The notes beneath the pieces were generated by a model. The model saw only the letters and a list, made by a program, of their open reading frames with translations, was not told the DNA's origin and ran no database searches. A stretch of DNA of 64,000 nucleotides from Parietichytrium sp. I65-24A. Lineage: Eukaryota; Sar; Bigyra; Thraustochytrida; Thraustochytriidae. The position numbers were made by a program, and so were the translations under genes. Numbering within the stretch: the first letter of the stretch is position 1; the number at the start of each line of letters is the position of its first letter. The DNA is taken from NCBI GenBank assembly GCA_012862575.1, contig BLSF01000006.1, forward strand, positions 434,001 through 498,000, read 5' to 3'. This document shows positions 19,491 to 30,400 of this stretch, in pieces.

Positions 19491-21482
19491 TCACTCCAGA
19501 GCAAAGTATGGGTGCTCTAGTGCCTGCTCAGCGTTAACCCGCTGCCACGGGGAATAAGTTAAAAGTTGGAGAACCAAGTCGAGCTCGTTGTCTCCCAATG
19601 TGCGCATCTCATCTTGGTTTCGATAAGTACCTGGCGGACTTCCGTAAAAGTAGAAACCTCGGCCATAAGGGTCCTTTTTTGCTATGGTTTGATTGAACCT
19701 AGTTTTGTTTTGCCCCATAGGTGATATACCAAAGTTCTCCAGGGCAAGCAAATGATAGCGTAGCTCTCGGACCGCTTGCTCCGCGTTGTCGTCCGCGAAG
19801 AGATACTTGGTCCGATCTATCTCAAGATCGACTTTAGCTCGCGAGCGAGAGTCCACCTGAAAAACAGCACAAGAACCTAGCAAAAGTTCAAGCGCGATCA
19901 CTCCCACAGACCAAATGTCGTAGGCATAAAATGGCAAGTCCACGTCAATACGACCAAGGGACGACAAGTCGTTGCCCAAATACGGAAACTTCATGGAAGA
20001 GACGCCCCCGAGAAAAGCCTCTGGCGGACGATATGCAACTGTCTCGTCCTCCCCAACAGGCCCACGAAGCCCGTACAGCCAAGAGTTGAGCATCCCGTCT
20101 TTCATGTCCACCGCGGAACCAAAATCTGCGATTTTTAGCAAAAAGTCGGACCCACGCCGCCTCTTCTTCTTCCGACTCTGTCGCCATCCCTGGTGATCTC
20201 GAAACTGCTCCAATTCCTCGTCTTCGGGCGCCTCCTGGATAAGGAGATTCTTTGGCTTGAGGTCGCGGTGAGCGACGTTGGCGCCATGAACAACCACCAG
20301 GCCTTCCAAGAGCTGCCGCAGAATTTCTCGTCGCACAAGAGCTCCATCAATGTCCCTGCGCATGCGCTGCCACAATGGTGACGGCTCCACGAGGACGGTG
20401 TCATGCATCTGGACCTTGGCGTATAGTAGAGAATCCAGAGATTTCCCTTCGTGGTGAAACACGAGCCACATATCTGTGGCCTCCCTGCCGTCCTCGAGGG
20501 TCGCTGTCTCATTGAAGGCCTCCACAAATCTTGCCACCTCTGGATGTCCGCGCAGCCTGTCTCCAAAGACCGCCTCTCGCATTCCCGATAGCAGATATTC
20601 GGGTCCTCGCTCCGCGAATACTCGCTTTAAAACATAGATATCCCTGGGTTTCCGCTCGGACTCGTCAATTTCATCATCATCTTCTTCATCGTGGTCAACC
20701 TCCTCCTCCTCCTCCTCCTCCCCGCTCGATTCCAGGAATTCATCGTCAAGAAGATCCATCTCATCAACATCGAAATCAACATCAACATCGTGCGCCTCCT
20801 CATCCTGCCTCTTTTCAAAGTCGCCAGCGTCCTTTTCGATCCTGACCGCCTCCCAAACCTCCCCCTGTCCGCCCACATCAAACTTCTTCTCCAGGTAGTA
20901 CTTGTCGAATCCGGCATGCTCCCGTTCATCCGCAAACCCCGAACTCGCGCTCCCCTGGTGAGCGCATTTGCTCCACGCACTCTCAAATTCGTGCGCGCGC
21001 ACCTCCGCCAGCGCCAGCTCCTCTTCCATCCGCTGCCGCACCAGCATCAGCTGTCCCGCGGCCGCACTTTCCTCCAATTTCCCTGCGAGTCTTCCCGCGA
21101 CTTGCTCCTCCGGCTGCTCTTGCGGAGACTGCTGCTGCTGCTGCTGCTGCTGCTGCCACGGCCGGTCCATTCCGATCCTTCTAACGAGCGCGTAGTCGTG
21201 CGTACCCCCTCGCACCGTCACCGGGGACACTCGCTGCGACGCGCCGTCCGCGTCGGAGACCATGGCGAGCGCCAATGTCATCGGGCCAGCGAACCGGGCC
21301 ACGCGCGCCGGTTCTCCGCCCGGGAACCCATGGCTGGGAGAACCCAACGAGCCTGCGGGGTCCGTCGCGGAGAGGACCGTGCGCGCTAGGTGTGGGCGGA
21401 CGAGGAGGAGGAGCAGGAGGAGGAAGAGTAAGGGGCAGACGCAGTGGCAATGGCGATGGCGATGGCCTGTGGCAAGGCGCAT
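19491..21482 (-). CDS. protein kinase with N-terminal signal/anchor and acidic N-lobe insertion
   Basis: 663 residues from an ATG. Residues 16-28 are almost pure Leu after a His/Cys/Arg-rich start, so it looks like a signal peptide or signal anchor. A polyGln run lies at about 110-118 (CAG/CTG codons), then a helical region. The kinase domain starts near 196 with glycine loop FDVGGQGEVWEAV (201-213). An insertion of about 65 residues dominated by Asp/Glu follows, then VLK with K286. HRDLKPKN (405-412), DFG (453-455) and RPPE (485-488) are present, so catalysis should be intact. A second insert with KKKRRR lies between HRD and DFG. The kinase subfamily is not recognised. If the leader works, the enzyme would act in the secretory pathway, at a membrane or in the plastid. 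Confidence 0.85.
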   Translation of the reverse strand: MRLATGHRHRHCHCVCPLLFLLLLLLLVRPHLARTVLSATDPAGSLGSPSHGFPGGEPARVARFAGPMTLALAMVSDADGASQRVSPVTVRGGTHDYALVRRIGMDRPWQQQQQQQQQSPQEQPEEQVAGRLAGKLEESAAAGQLMLVRQRMEEELALAEVRAHEFESAWSKCAHQGSASSGFADEREHAGFDKYYLEKKFDVGGQGEVWEAVRIEKDAGDFEKRQDEEAHDVDVDFDVDEMDLLDDEFLESSGEEEEEEEVDHDEEDDDEIDESERKPRDIYVLKRVFAERGPEYLLSGMREAVFGDRLRGHPEVARFVEAFNETATLEDGREATDMWLVFHHEGKSLDSLLYAKVQMHDTVLVEPSPLWQRMRRDIDGALVRREILRQLLEGLVVVHGANVAHRDLKPKNLLIQEAPEDEELEQFRDHQGWRQSRKKKRRRGSDFLLKIADFGSAVDMKDGMLNSWLYGLRGPVGEDETVAYRPPEAFLGGVSSMKFPYLGNDLSSLGRIDVDLPFYAYDIWSVGVIALELLLGSCAVFQVDSRSRAKVDLEIDRTKYLFADDNAEQAVRELRYHLLALENFGISPMGQNKTRFNQTIAKKDPYGRGFYFYGSPPGTYRNQDEMRTLGDNELDLVLQLLTYSPWQRVNAEQALEHPYFALE
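21130..21153. repeat. CTG/CAG trinucleotide run
   Basis: About eight TGC/CTG units encode the polyGln tract of the kinase on the minus strand. The run is pure and therefore likely to vary in length between strains. Confidence 0.85.
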
Positions 21483-22755
21483 GGCGGCCGGGGAACGTTC
21501 CGTTTGTTGCGCTGCGGGGTGCGCGCGATATGTAGGGACATGCGCGCACGGTGCCTGGTCGTCGGTGGGTGGAATTCGGACCTGTGGGGCCCCACTTGCG
21601 GGAGGAGAAACCGGATAGAATCCAGATACTGAATTATCTAACTTTGTTTGCGCTTTGCAAAGATTCTCTCTCGGTCTTGTACAGTAATTACCGGTACCGA
21701 TTTTACTGACACTGACTGCTTTTCAATCCTGTAGTAGTTGAACCGAGAGACATCACCGGAACTATCGCGTACGTGTGCGTACGTGCGCGTACGTCGCGGC
21801 TTTCGATGGCTGTTCGGGGAATGTGCCCAGTACTGCCCCATACTAGAATACCAGAATGGGCTGTGTTGCGTGCGAGTTGTGAATGACAGTGAGTGAGGTC
21901 GACCGAAGAATGCTGCTTTGGCTGTGTTCTACATTCTAAATTCTAATTTCTAGAGTTGCAGAGGAGGACCGGTGGATTCGAAAGTCTGTTCGTAAATCGC
22001 TTGATTGTTTAAGTGAATGCGGTGGCAGCTGTTCGTTTCATCCGTAGCTCAAATCCGTGGCGTGCGCTTGCACGGTGTCAAGGAATTCGAGAGCGTGAGC
22101 ACGAAACTCCAAGTCTGGCGAGACGAAAGTACACCACGGCACGAAAGCTCTCGCGCTGGCCATGAAGCACTACACTACTGCCACCTTGCGCATTGGTTCT
22201 CCGTCGCCTTCCTGCACTTCACTCTACAGGCGCGTTGAGACAGCCAAATCTCTCAATCTTGATTCACTCGTCAAAACAGAAATAATCAGTCAAAACTTCT
22301 CTCTTCGAAAAAGTCATTCATTCCAACAACATTGTTGTTCTTTGTTTCACAACAACAACACAACGTAGCGTTCTCTTCTAGCGTACTATCTAACAAATCT
22401 CCTACTTCAATTGGTCGAAAATGGAGACAAGCGCGTGGTCCTCTAACAGCGTGACGCCGTGTTCCCCTCGATAAACATCTCTTTGTTTATTACACGACTC
22501 TTCCTCTGGTGGTCTAGGTGATGATGGATGGGAGGGAGATAGACGAACAGAGAGATACAGAGACGAGGTCAGGCTGCAGGCTGCAGGCTGACTGTTGAGT
22601 ACGCCGGGCGCTCCGGTTCCTAGGTCCAGTTCCCGGTTCTCGTTCACGCGCAGCCCGGTTCTCCAGGAGCGGTGCAGCGGCAAAGCGTACGCTTGGATAG
22701 GCGGAACAAGGGAGTAGTTCCGAAGGCCTCTGTTCGTGCGACTTGAGGTGGCTCC
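21483..22755. other. divergent promoter region
   Basis: This lies between the kinase (minus) and 5-formyl-THF cyclo-ligase (plus). It contains TACCGGTAC-type palindromes near 21688 and alternating CGTACGT-rich sequence at about 21769-21795. No gene is seen. Confidence 0.45.
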
Positions 22756-23631
22756 ATGGCAGAGCAGCAAGCGGAAGACGCGGAAAGTGAGTTGAAGAGC
22801 ACCATGTCACTTAAAAAGGAGCTTCGGAAGGCCGTGTCGCGCGTGCTCGGAGCCATGCGGGACGAGGAGATCTTGGCTCAGTCGACAAAGGTGAGGATTG
22901 GCTCGTGCCTTGTTGTTTTGCCGTGCTGCTTTGCCAACGCCGAGCCCGCCTGAATTCTGTGATTCTGATCGTTGTTTTGTACTTCCGCGCGTTGTTTGAT
23001 TTTGATGTATCAAAGATTGCAGAGCGCCTTCGTGCGCTTGAGCAGGTGAAAGCAAGCAAGAATGTCAGCGTGTAAGTTACAACAGCCCCAGTGAAACCTC
23101 TTCGAATGCCCCCGCTCACTCGAAAGTCTTCGCCTTCTCAACAGGTACCTTTCGATGCAAAAGGAGGTTCAGACCATGGACATCTTGAAGAACTTGTTTG
23201 CAGACCAAAAAGCAGTGTTCATTCCTAAGATTGTGGGCAAAAATTCTGAGGACATGCGCATGCCGCAACTGAATGGCCTCGAGGAACTCGATGTGATGGA
23301 GAGGAATCGATGGGCCATCCCAGAGTTCACCCTGGCTCAGCTTGAATCTCGCAACGATGGTTTGCAGACAGACAGTGCGATGGTGGACCTCATTCTTGCC
23401 CCTGGAGTGGCCTTCAGTCCTCGAGGGGAGAGGCTCGGCCATGGCAAAGGCTATTACGACGCGTTTCTCAACAAGCTTCAGGAGAAGCGAAAGGAGCAAA
23501 GTCTCCCGCGAGCACTAGTCATCGGCCTTGCCTTTGACGAGCAAATCCAGGAGCAGGTTCCCATGAGCGAGCACGACGTACTCCTTGATATGATCATCAC
23601 TCCTACGCGATTATTTAAAAAAACTCAGTGA
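22756..23631 (+). CDS. MTHFS: 5-formyltetrahydrofolate cyclo-ligase, three exons
   Basis: Exons are 22756-22890, 23016-23071 and 23145-23631, giving 225 residues. The splices are AAG/GTGAGG...AAAG/ATT and CGT/GTAAGT...ACAG/GTAC, which join STK to IAERLRAL and NVSV to YLSM in frame. The enzyme converts 5-formyl-THF plus ATP to 5,10-methenyl-THF. Family signatures include the basic N-terminus LKKELRKAVSRVL, VYLSMQKEVQT, the FIPKIVG segment, and the C-terminal LILAPGVAFSPRGERLGHGKG region followed by YYD and the LLDMIITPTRLF end. Length is close to normal (about 200), so it is probably cytosolic. It is the only gene in the window whose coding region is clearly split. Confidence 0.95.
22891..23015 (+). 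other. intron 1 of cyclo-ligase gene
   Basis: 125 nt, GTGAGG...AAAG, phase 0. It is supported by continuity of the conserved protein across the junction. Confidence 0.85.
23072..23144 (+). other. intron 2 of cyclo-ligase gene
   Basis: 73 nt, GTAAGT...CAACAG, phase 2. Joining the flanks gives SVYLSM, typical of the family. Confidence 0.9.
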
Positions 23632-23641
23632 GCTTAGAATA

Positions 23642-24700
23642 TCAAGGATCCGCAAACTTGCACATCACGACACAATCGCCGCGAAGTATGATCTGGCCAA
23701 GCCTTCGCTTGCAGGTCGCAAGATAGCGCATGGTTTTAAATCCGACGTCGACGGGCTTCTCCCACACAGACTTGCGCGTCTCCGTGTTGAAGTAAAATTG
23801 TCTCCCAGGGTACTTTGCGCTTTCTTTCCGAATCCATGTAGCTTGGATGATGTTTTCGTTTAACGAAACGGCTTGGGCAGGTCTCCGTGCCGCCACAAGC
23901 TCCGCGTCCGTAGCAATGCCGAGTTTTTTCAGAAGAGCAGGTTCACGGCCGGCGAATGAGATGAGCATTTCCGCTGCCCGCTCTTCGGCTGCAGGAGACC
24001 TGTTGCCGACGTTAAGATGATCCGCTACCCGTCTTCGCAGCCCATACTTTATGTGCAGAAACTTCCAAAGTTCCTCCTCTCTACCAATATATTTCTGCGC
24101 TGCTTGATCGGCTGTCTCTGCCTTTTCAGGATTGTACACCGCGAAGAAGTCCCTCAACTTTTGCGGAGTAGTATACTTGCGACCGTCAGAGGAAACGTAC
24201 GCGTACTCGTACCTGGTTGCTGTCTCCTCAACGTCGTACATGAGTAAATTCATGTGTCTATCAAAGCATCGCACAAACCCGACGCACTGCCCTCGCACTC
24301 CATCGATCCTGCGAACCGTGACAACCGCACGACATTTCTCTTGCACCATTCGCTTCAGCATCAGCATTGGGCCTTCTTGCACGGCCTCCACCATTTCATC
24401 CAAGGGATTCTCCCATCGCACCTTTTCTTTCTTCTTCGGCAAACGCTTGGTGCCTTCTTGAGCCCCCCGCGAGCTCGTCAGCGCCTCTGCATCGACGCTG
24501 TCTTGATGATACGATGGAAGCAGCACTCGCGCCGCGTTCAGGTTCTCCAAGGGATGAACTTTTAAAGGCAGCTCCACCGAGTCGCTTTGCAACGCCAACT
24601 CGGCTTCAAACTCCTCCGAGCGAACGTCCAACCTATTGTCCCCAGCTGAGCGCTTTGTTTCGAGCTCTCCTTTTGTCCCATCTGTTTCCTCTTTGTCCAT
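23642..24700 (-). CDS. Lsm11-like split Sm protein with WW domain in the insert
   Basis: 352 residues from the ATG at 24700. The frame extends to an earlier ATG at 24844, but that extension looks noncoding. Residues about 110-160 form an Sm1-like block (MLKRMVQEKCRAVVTVRRID, then GVRGQCVGFVRCFDRHMNLL). The last 20 residues, RRLGQIILRGDCVVMCKFAD, are an Sm2 motif. About 170 residues separate them, as in Lsm11, the U7 snRNP protein of histone pre-mRNA processing, which also has a split Sm fold and a basic N-terminal extension. In the insert, residues about 287-316 form a WW domain (ATWIRKES...FYFNTETRKSVWEKP). WW domains bind Pro-rich partners. The stop lies about 10 bp from that of the cyclo-ligase gene, so the 3-prime ends overlap. 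Confidence 0.75.
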   Translation of the reverse strand: MDKEETDGTKGELETKRSAGDNRLDVRSEEFEAELALQSDSVELPLKVHPLENLNAARVLLPSYHQDSVDAEALTSSRGAQEGTKRLPKKKEKVRWENPLDEMVEAVQEGPMLMLKRMVQEKCRAVVTVRRIDGVRGQCVGFVRCFDRHMNLLMYDVEETATRYEYAYVSSDGRKYTTPQKLRDFFAVYNPEKAETADQAAQKYIGREEELWKFLHIKYGLRRRVADHLNVGNRSPAAEERAAEMLISFAGREPALLKKLGIATDAELVAARRPAQAVSLNENIIQATWIRKESAKYPGRQFYFNTETRKSVWEKPVDVGFKTMRYLATCKRRLGQIILRGDCVVMCKFADP

Positions 24701-25428
24701 GCTGCCTTCACCGCATCCTCTCCTCGCCACTGTGCCCGCCCAAAAAAAAAAAGACCGAAATTCGAAAGAAACCACTTCCTCTGCACTCTCTCTCCACATA
24801 TCTCCACATACAACTTCTTGTCGCTTGTCGTGTTTATTGTACATATACCATACTATTATACCAGGTACTATGTTTGTTGTTTGTTAGCGTGTGCGAGGGG
24901 CAACGAACAAACGATCATCTCTTTGTTCTCTCCAACCTCACTGTCCACAACTGTACACAAGAGCCTACCGGTACTGGTATACAGGCTACAGGCATACATA
25001 GGCCCTTGAGAAGGCTTCTTCGTTCGTCTCTGTGGAGGCGGGGACTCTCACCAAGGACTAATGGTAGCTTATGCGGAGCGGAACGCAGCTGCGGAACGCG
25101 GGCTACAGTTAGAAAAAAGGAAATGAAATGAAACCAAGAAGACAAGAGTAAAGAGTAGTAAAGAGCCCAAACAAAGAACAGTGCAAACATGACATGACTC
25201 ATGCATGACTCAAATCAAACATGTGCAAACTGTGAAACTAGAAAAGTTTGCAGCAACACAGCAACACAACAACACAGCAACACAACAACACAGCACAACA
25301 CAACAGAGAGCAGCACTGATCTTGCCAGCCATTTCGCGGTTTTCGAAACGGGGGGTTGTCCTGGGCAACCGGTGGGCGACCGGGAGAGAAGGTGGCTTGG
25401 GAGAAAAGAAAAAAAAGTTCTCGCAGGG
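24701..25428. other. divergent promoter/leader region with CAACA repeat
   Basis: This lies between the Lsm11-like (minus) and CEP95-like (plus) genes. It carries a TACCGGTACTGGTATAC palindrome-like stretch at about 24966-24982 and a CAACA-type repeat at about 25252-25312 that probably lies in the leader of the plus-strand gene. Confidence 0.5.
25252..25312. repeat. (CAACA)n-type repeat
   Basis: Imperfect tandem copies of CAACA/CAGCAACA run for about 60 bp. They sit upstream of the chosen start of the CEP95-like gene. An unstructured CAA-rich leader is known to favour translation, but that use here is inference. Confidence 0.8.
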
Positions 25429-27177
25429 ATGGAGACCAGAGGCGGAAGCAGGTCGCCTTCAAAGTCGCGAAGAGGCGGAAGCGGAACTCGCTTGGCGAAG
25501 CGAAGGGGCGAAGATGATGACGTGGTTTTGAGCAAAGGGGAACGCGAGTTTCACGAAAGCATCGTGCAAAGGACGAACGACTTGTTCGTCAAGTTGAACA
25601 TCACGACGCGGCCGATTCAGGCGTTTGAGGAGCTGCAAAAGTCGGCGTCGTCCATGTTTGTGGCAATTTTTGAGACGCTCTTCAATGTGAGGTTGAAGAA
25701 CGTGATTCGAAAGCCACGAGTTGTGACGGACTACATCACAAACGCGCAACTTGTTATGACGGCTCTTCAAGAGGCACTTCCGATAGACCTTTCGTTTCTC
25801 AGCGGGGAGGCAATTTACCGCGGGGACCCAATTCAAATTCACCACATGCTGAGTATTTTTGAGAGTCTTTGGACGCAACTGTTCCAGTCGGCTGTGGCAA
25901 GCGAAGCTGGATCCGAGCCAGAGTTTCAAGAACTAGCTTCTGCCGAAGCGCATGGGTCTCCTTTTGCCTCTCCATCCAAAGCTCCGGCTCGGGCACCAAC
26001 GCCAGCGCCTGGCTTGGTACAGAAAGAAGACATTGAAAATGCACCTCTCGACCGAAAGGACCTGGACGATTCGCCTGAGAAAACAATGCCCAGAGCGACT
26101 CGAGAACTGTTTGTCAACAGGGAACGAATCACGGGTTCGATAAAGCCCCGTTCAAACAAGCCTTTGGCGCATGGAAGGCGGACTCGGGCCGGGAAACCTG
26201 GTGCGGATAGTGACAACAAGAAGAGGAGACCGCGGCCACCGCCTCACCTGCAAGACACGACCGCTCTAAGAGAGAGAATTCAGCAGAGAAAGGCCAGAGA
26301 AAGCGGGCTTCCAATGTCTCATGGCGCGGCAACTCTCCAAAAGGGAGCCGATCTTGCAACCAAAGCCGCTACCGATCTTGAGTCTTTCAATGCTGTCAAG
26401 CAGGACATGGACTTTCAGAGCCTGCGAGTTCTTGCGCAGCAATACCCATCTATCTACCGCACTGTGTGGCGTCAAGCTGCAAAGTCTGCCCAATCGTCAA
26501 AGTCGCCGAACCCGAGTCGCCATCCGCAAATATCTAATCCTCTCGCGGCCCGTATGGAAAAAGACTTGGATCGATACAAGAAGGCGTACGGAATGTTAGT
26601 TAAAGGAATGGAAGCTGACATGAGGAGGGGAGCGCACACGTTGAAACGGGAGGCAGAACTTCGCAGTCGATCTGCTTCCCAGAATCAAAGAATAGAGGCA
26701 ATTCGGACCGATAGGCTTCACGAAAGGCTGTCGCAGACCGAGAAAGGCAGACAAATGAAGCGAAACACAAAGGAGCAAGTGTTGGTCAAGCACCTTTTCC
26801 AAGGCGCACTCAAACTTGAGCACGAATATGTCTTGGCTCGAAAACGCTACGACTTGGAGGAGAGGCAGAAGACGGAAGAGGAGCAGATTAACAAATACGA
26901 GTCCTTGAAGAGGTACTACCTTGACCGCGAAATGCTCCTTCAAGAAAAGATGGAAGAGGAGAAACGCGAGAATGAAATCTCAAAGAATGCTCGCAAGGTT
27001 GCGCTCAAACAACTTGAGAAGGAGCTCCGCAGTGATTACTGCTCCAAGCTGGAGCAAATGGCGAATGTCTGGGAGCAACGAGAAATGCAAGCGGAGCTCA
27101 TAACAAAGGAAAAGTTGACCACAACTTTTGAAGAGCTGAATGATCGCATGGCTAAAAGCGTGTTGTCCATGAGATGA
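25429..27177 (+). CDS. CEP95-like protein: CH-like domain plus coiled coil
   Basis: 582 residues starting METRGGSRSPSK. An in-frame ATG at 25201 would add 76 residues encoded by the CAACA repeat and is less likely. Residues about 40-150 resemble the calponin-homology-like (DUF5745) domain of CEP95: NDLFVKLNITTRPIQAFEEL, SMFVAIFETLF, then LSGEAIYRGDPIQIHHML and FESLW. A disordered Pro/Lys-rich middle (about 160-330) follows. From about 375 to the end there is long charged coiled coil (EEEQINKYESLKRYYLDREM; MEEEKRENEISKNARKVALK). CEP95 is a centrosomal/basal body protein in animals. A spindle-pole or microtubule role here is inference. Confidence 0.7.
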   Translation: METRGGSRSPSKSRRGGSGTRLAKRRGEDDDVVLSKGEREFHESIVQRTNDLFVKLNITTRPIQAFEELQKSASSMFVAIFETLFNVRLKNVIRKPRVVTDYITNAQLVMTALQEALPIDLSFLSGEAIYRGDPIQIHHMLSIFESLWTQLFQSAVASEAGSEPEFQELASAEAHGSPFASPSKAPARAPTPAPGLVQKEDIENAPLDRKDLDDSPEKTMPRATRELFVNRERITGSIKPRSNKPLAHGRRTRAGKPGADSDNKKRRPRPPPHLQDTTALRERIQQRKARESGLPMSHGAATLQKGADLATKAATDLESFNAVKQDMDFQSLRVLAQQYPSIYRTVWRQAAKSAQSSKSPNPSRHPQISNPLAARMEKDLDRYKKAYGMLVKGMEADMRRGAHTLKREAELRSRSASQNQRIEAIRTDRLHERLSQTEKGRQMKRNTKEQVLVKHLFQGALKLEHEYVLARKRYDLEERQKTEEEQINKYESLKRYYLDREMLLQEKMEEEKRENEISKNARKVALKQLEKELRSDYCSKLEQMANVWEQREMQAELITKEKLTTTFEELNDRMAKSVLSMR

Positions 27178-27485
27178 GACTATTTGTCATTCCAACATGG
27201 AGAAGGGACAAGCCCAGAGAACCACTACTTTCGCGTCAGCCCGCGAATAGCAGTTGAAATACACAAATTGCCAGTGCGCAGCCACAACGAATCTCGTTTT
27301 GTGCACTAGGTGGGCACCTCCAGGGTAAAAATACACATCATATATACACATACACTTGCAAGAACGACCATTAGCTTGCTGAACCTGAGACCAATCCTTC
27401 TTCCAGAATTCAGAATTCAGATTTTTGTTGTATCACTATTACCAATTAATCTCATTTTACTGTCAAATCGAGGGGTTTAGATGGT
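27178..27485. other. convergent intergenic region
   Basis: 308 bp between two stop codons. It contains CAGAATTCAGAATTCAG near 27414-27430, related to repeats in the gene-poor region. Terminators and polyadenylation signals are not distinguishable. Confidence 0.4.
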
Positions 27486-30400
27486 TTAGACATCAAATAT
27501 TCGCAGATCCGGACTGGAAGCAAGCGATGTAACACGTCTTGGCGCTGGCGGAATGACTAACTGTGCCAGAGGAGCGCTGGCCGAAGAGGAGGTGCCGGTA
27601 CCTAAGGTTTCATTACTTTCGGCGAGAACAGAGCCCGAGCTATCTATCATTGGAATACTCGGCAGAGATGATGACTTGGAAGCCTCGATGCTTGGCAGAA
27701 GAGTAGCGACTGTTTTGCGCTTTTGCAAGAGCCTCTCGATGGAGTGTTCGCGGGAGAACTCCTCCATTTTCTTAATATTCAGCATACTACCCATACTTGG
27801 GAAAGAGGAAAGTAGCGACTGAGCCTTGTGGGCGTCCACAGTCTCTCCCAGTGTGTGAGTAGAGAAACCACGGCGAAGTAAAGGGATTCCCGAGCCGTGG
27901 CCATCAAATGATTCGCCCAACCATGTCCGTGGGCTGTCAGGGGACGAAGGGGCTGTCATGTACGACTCCGTGCTTGTCGAAATTGGGCGAGGATGGCCGT
28001 AGCTTGGAATCGCGGAAGATGTTCGCCGGGCTACTTGAGAGGAGTAGCGATTGTCAAAGGATTCATCATCGTCGATATCCGTTTCGTCAGAAAGGGATTC
28101 CTCATCTTCTTCAATATCTCCATGTGACCTCTGCTCATCGTCTTCGTGAACCTTCTCCTGGATTTCAAGCGAACTCTTCAATTTTGACGACCCTAAAGCT
28201 CCCGAGTACGACCGTTGTCTGCACCGGTCCGAACTGGATGTTGATTGCTTGCTACTGTTGCTTTCGGAGTATCGCAGTGGTCTGTGGGCGATGTACGAGT
28301 CGTCAATATTGTCAACCGAGGATGACCCATGCCTCTTGAAAAGGTTACGCCTGGAGGGCTGGCTGTATCGCAAATAAGGTCCCGCCATTGCTATAGCATC
28401 TGCCTCGACTTTGGATGTCTCCTGTTCGACAGCAATTTGCAAAAGGCGGAATAAGGCCTGCTTCATCGAGCATCTCCGCTTTGGATCGTACTGACAGCAA
28501 TCTCGTGCCAACTTGATGATTGCTGGTGGTGTGTGGCTTTCCACGTCTTTGACGAAGTCCAAAGGGCTCAAGTTACCGTCGACAACACTCAACAAGTTGA
28601 AGTGAGACCTTCCCGCAACGTCGGTGTATGGGTCACGGTGGGTCATGACCTCGCACAAAATTACCCCGAAGGACCAGACGTCGCACTGACCGTTGTAGTG
28701 CCCTTCGCTGCTAATTATCTCTGGAGCAATCCAGAGTGGAGAGCCCACTCGGGAGAGTGGCCTCCTTCGCAGCTGGGTCTGACCGCCTTTGCCTGCACCG
28801 TGACCGCCTGAGTTCTTTCGACCATTCTTGCTTGCCTCAGTTTCGTCTTGCTGATCTTCCATATTCATGACCCGAGCTGTACCTAAGTCAGCAACTTTGA
28901 CGGCTTGTGTGCTGTCAACCATCAGATTACTCGACTTGAGATCCCGATGGAGGATATTTTGGGAGTGAAGATATGATACTCCAGCTGCGACGTTGCAGCA
29001 CATGCGTGTTTTTGTGTGGTTCCAAACGCATTCGTTAGGGTGAGAGAAGTCGCACAGCCCTTGGATCATGCTGTTTCTCTGAATGTTGCGATCATTATCT
29101 TTGAAGAAGTCTTCCAGGTCCTTGGCGTTTGTTTTGCACGATGCTTGCTTCCCGCTGCTCTCGTATAACTGCCGGCTGGCACTTCTTCTGTTCCGCGCTC
29201 CGGGACTGGAGTCGTCCAACAAGTCTTTTAAGGAGCCCAGCGCCATGTACTCAAACACAACGCACACGAATGGGTCGTAAACCAGGCCAATTAGACGCAG
29301 AACATTTGGATGACGGCATTTGGACATGACAAGTGTCTCTTGAAGCAAAGACAAGACCACCTTGCGAGTGACTTTGTGCTTTGGAATACGTTTAATGGCG
29401 ACAATGGAATTGTATGGAACCGTGGAGAACTCGCGCCGATGGAGTGTATGTCGAGGCGTTCCCAGAGGAAGCGCCGAATCCGAGAACTTTTGCGAAAAGT
29501 TGACAGGCGAAGCAAGAGGAGATGGGGTTGGGGGAAATCCAGCGCCATACGGACTTGCCCCACCGTATTGCCACCCACCGCCCGACTGAGGCTGCGAAGT
29601 TGACTTGAAGGAAAAATTTGAGAAAGCTTGGAAATTGGACCGCGTGGTGTCATACATCGCCAAATGGTCGCGGCTGCAACGCACTCGGCCGCGATACACC
29701 TCTCCGCAGCTTCCTTCACCTATCCTGCGATCTACAGCTAATGCATCGAAGGGCATGACCCAGGACTCGAGCTCTAACTGCGCTCCCGGATAGATTCTGT
29801 CCAGGTCCGACTTTGCTCGCTCAATTTCTAGTTTGAGCTCGTTCGTGTTGGCTTCGTCTTCTGCAAAACCGAGTTCTTCTCTGACCATGCGGAGTTCCGA
29901 TTGGAGCTGGTCGGATTGTAGAATGGTTCTTTGCATCCGCAGAAACACAATGCGGTCGTTGCGCTCGTACGCATATGCGCCGTAGAGCATGATGGTCAAG
30001 ATGACAATGAGGTACAAGGTGTCAAGGAGAAGGGAGTCCAAAATCACGCTTCCAAGCCCGGAATTCGGGAAGGCGATGAGAGTCAATACCCTGAGAGCGA
30101 CGTGAGTTGCCAGCGCAAGGACATACATGAGAGCAATGTACGTGAAGCCAATCCTGAAACCGAAAGGGAGAACCGCGAAAAGTAAGGACATGCCATAAGC
30201 CACACGCGTCGTATCTTCCGCGTGAAATGTGATCGCATCTCCGTTGGGGTCGCAGTTCCCAGTTCTGCGTTGGTATATCACGCAACTGCTTAATGTGTCG
30301 CTCAGCACAACGTATGCAAAGGCACTTGCTCCGATCGCAGTGGTGGTGTATTGATAGTAGTGGATCAAAAGTTGGGAGTAGTATCTGTTTCTAAACAGAA

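Noticed and set aside
20691-21389. 232-codon plus-strand frame
   Set aside because: Antisense to the kinase; its Leu runs mirror the acidic and Gln-coding repeats of the real gene.
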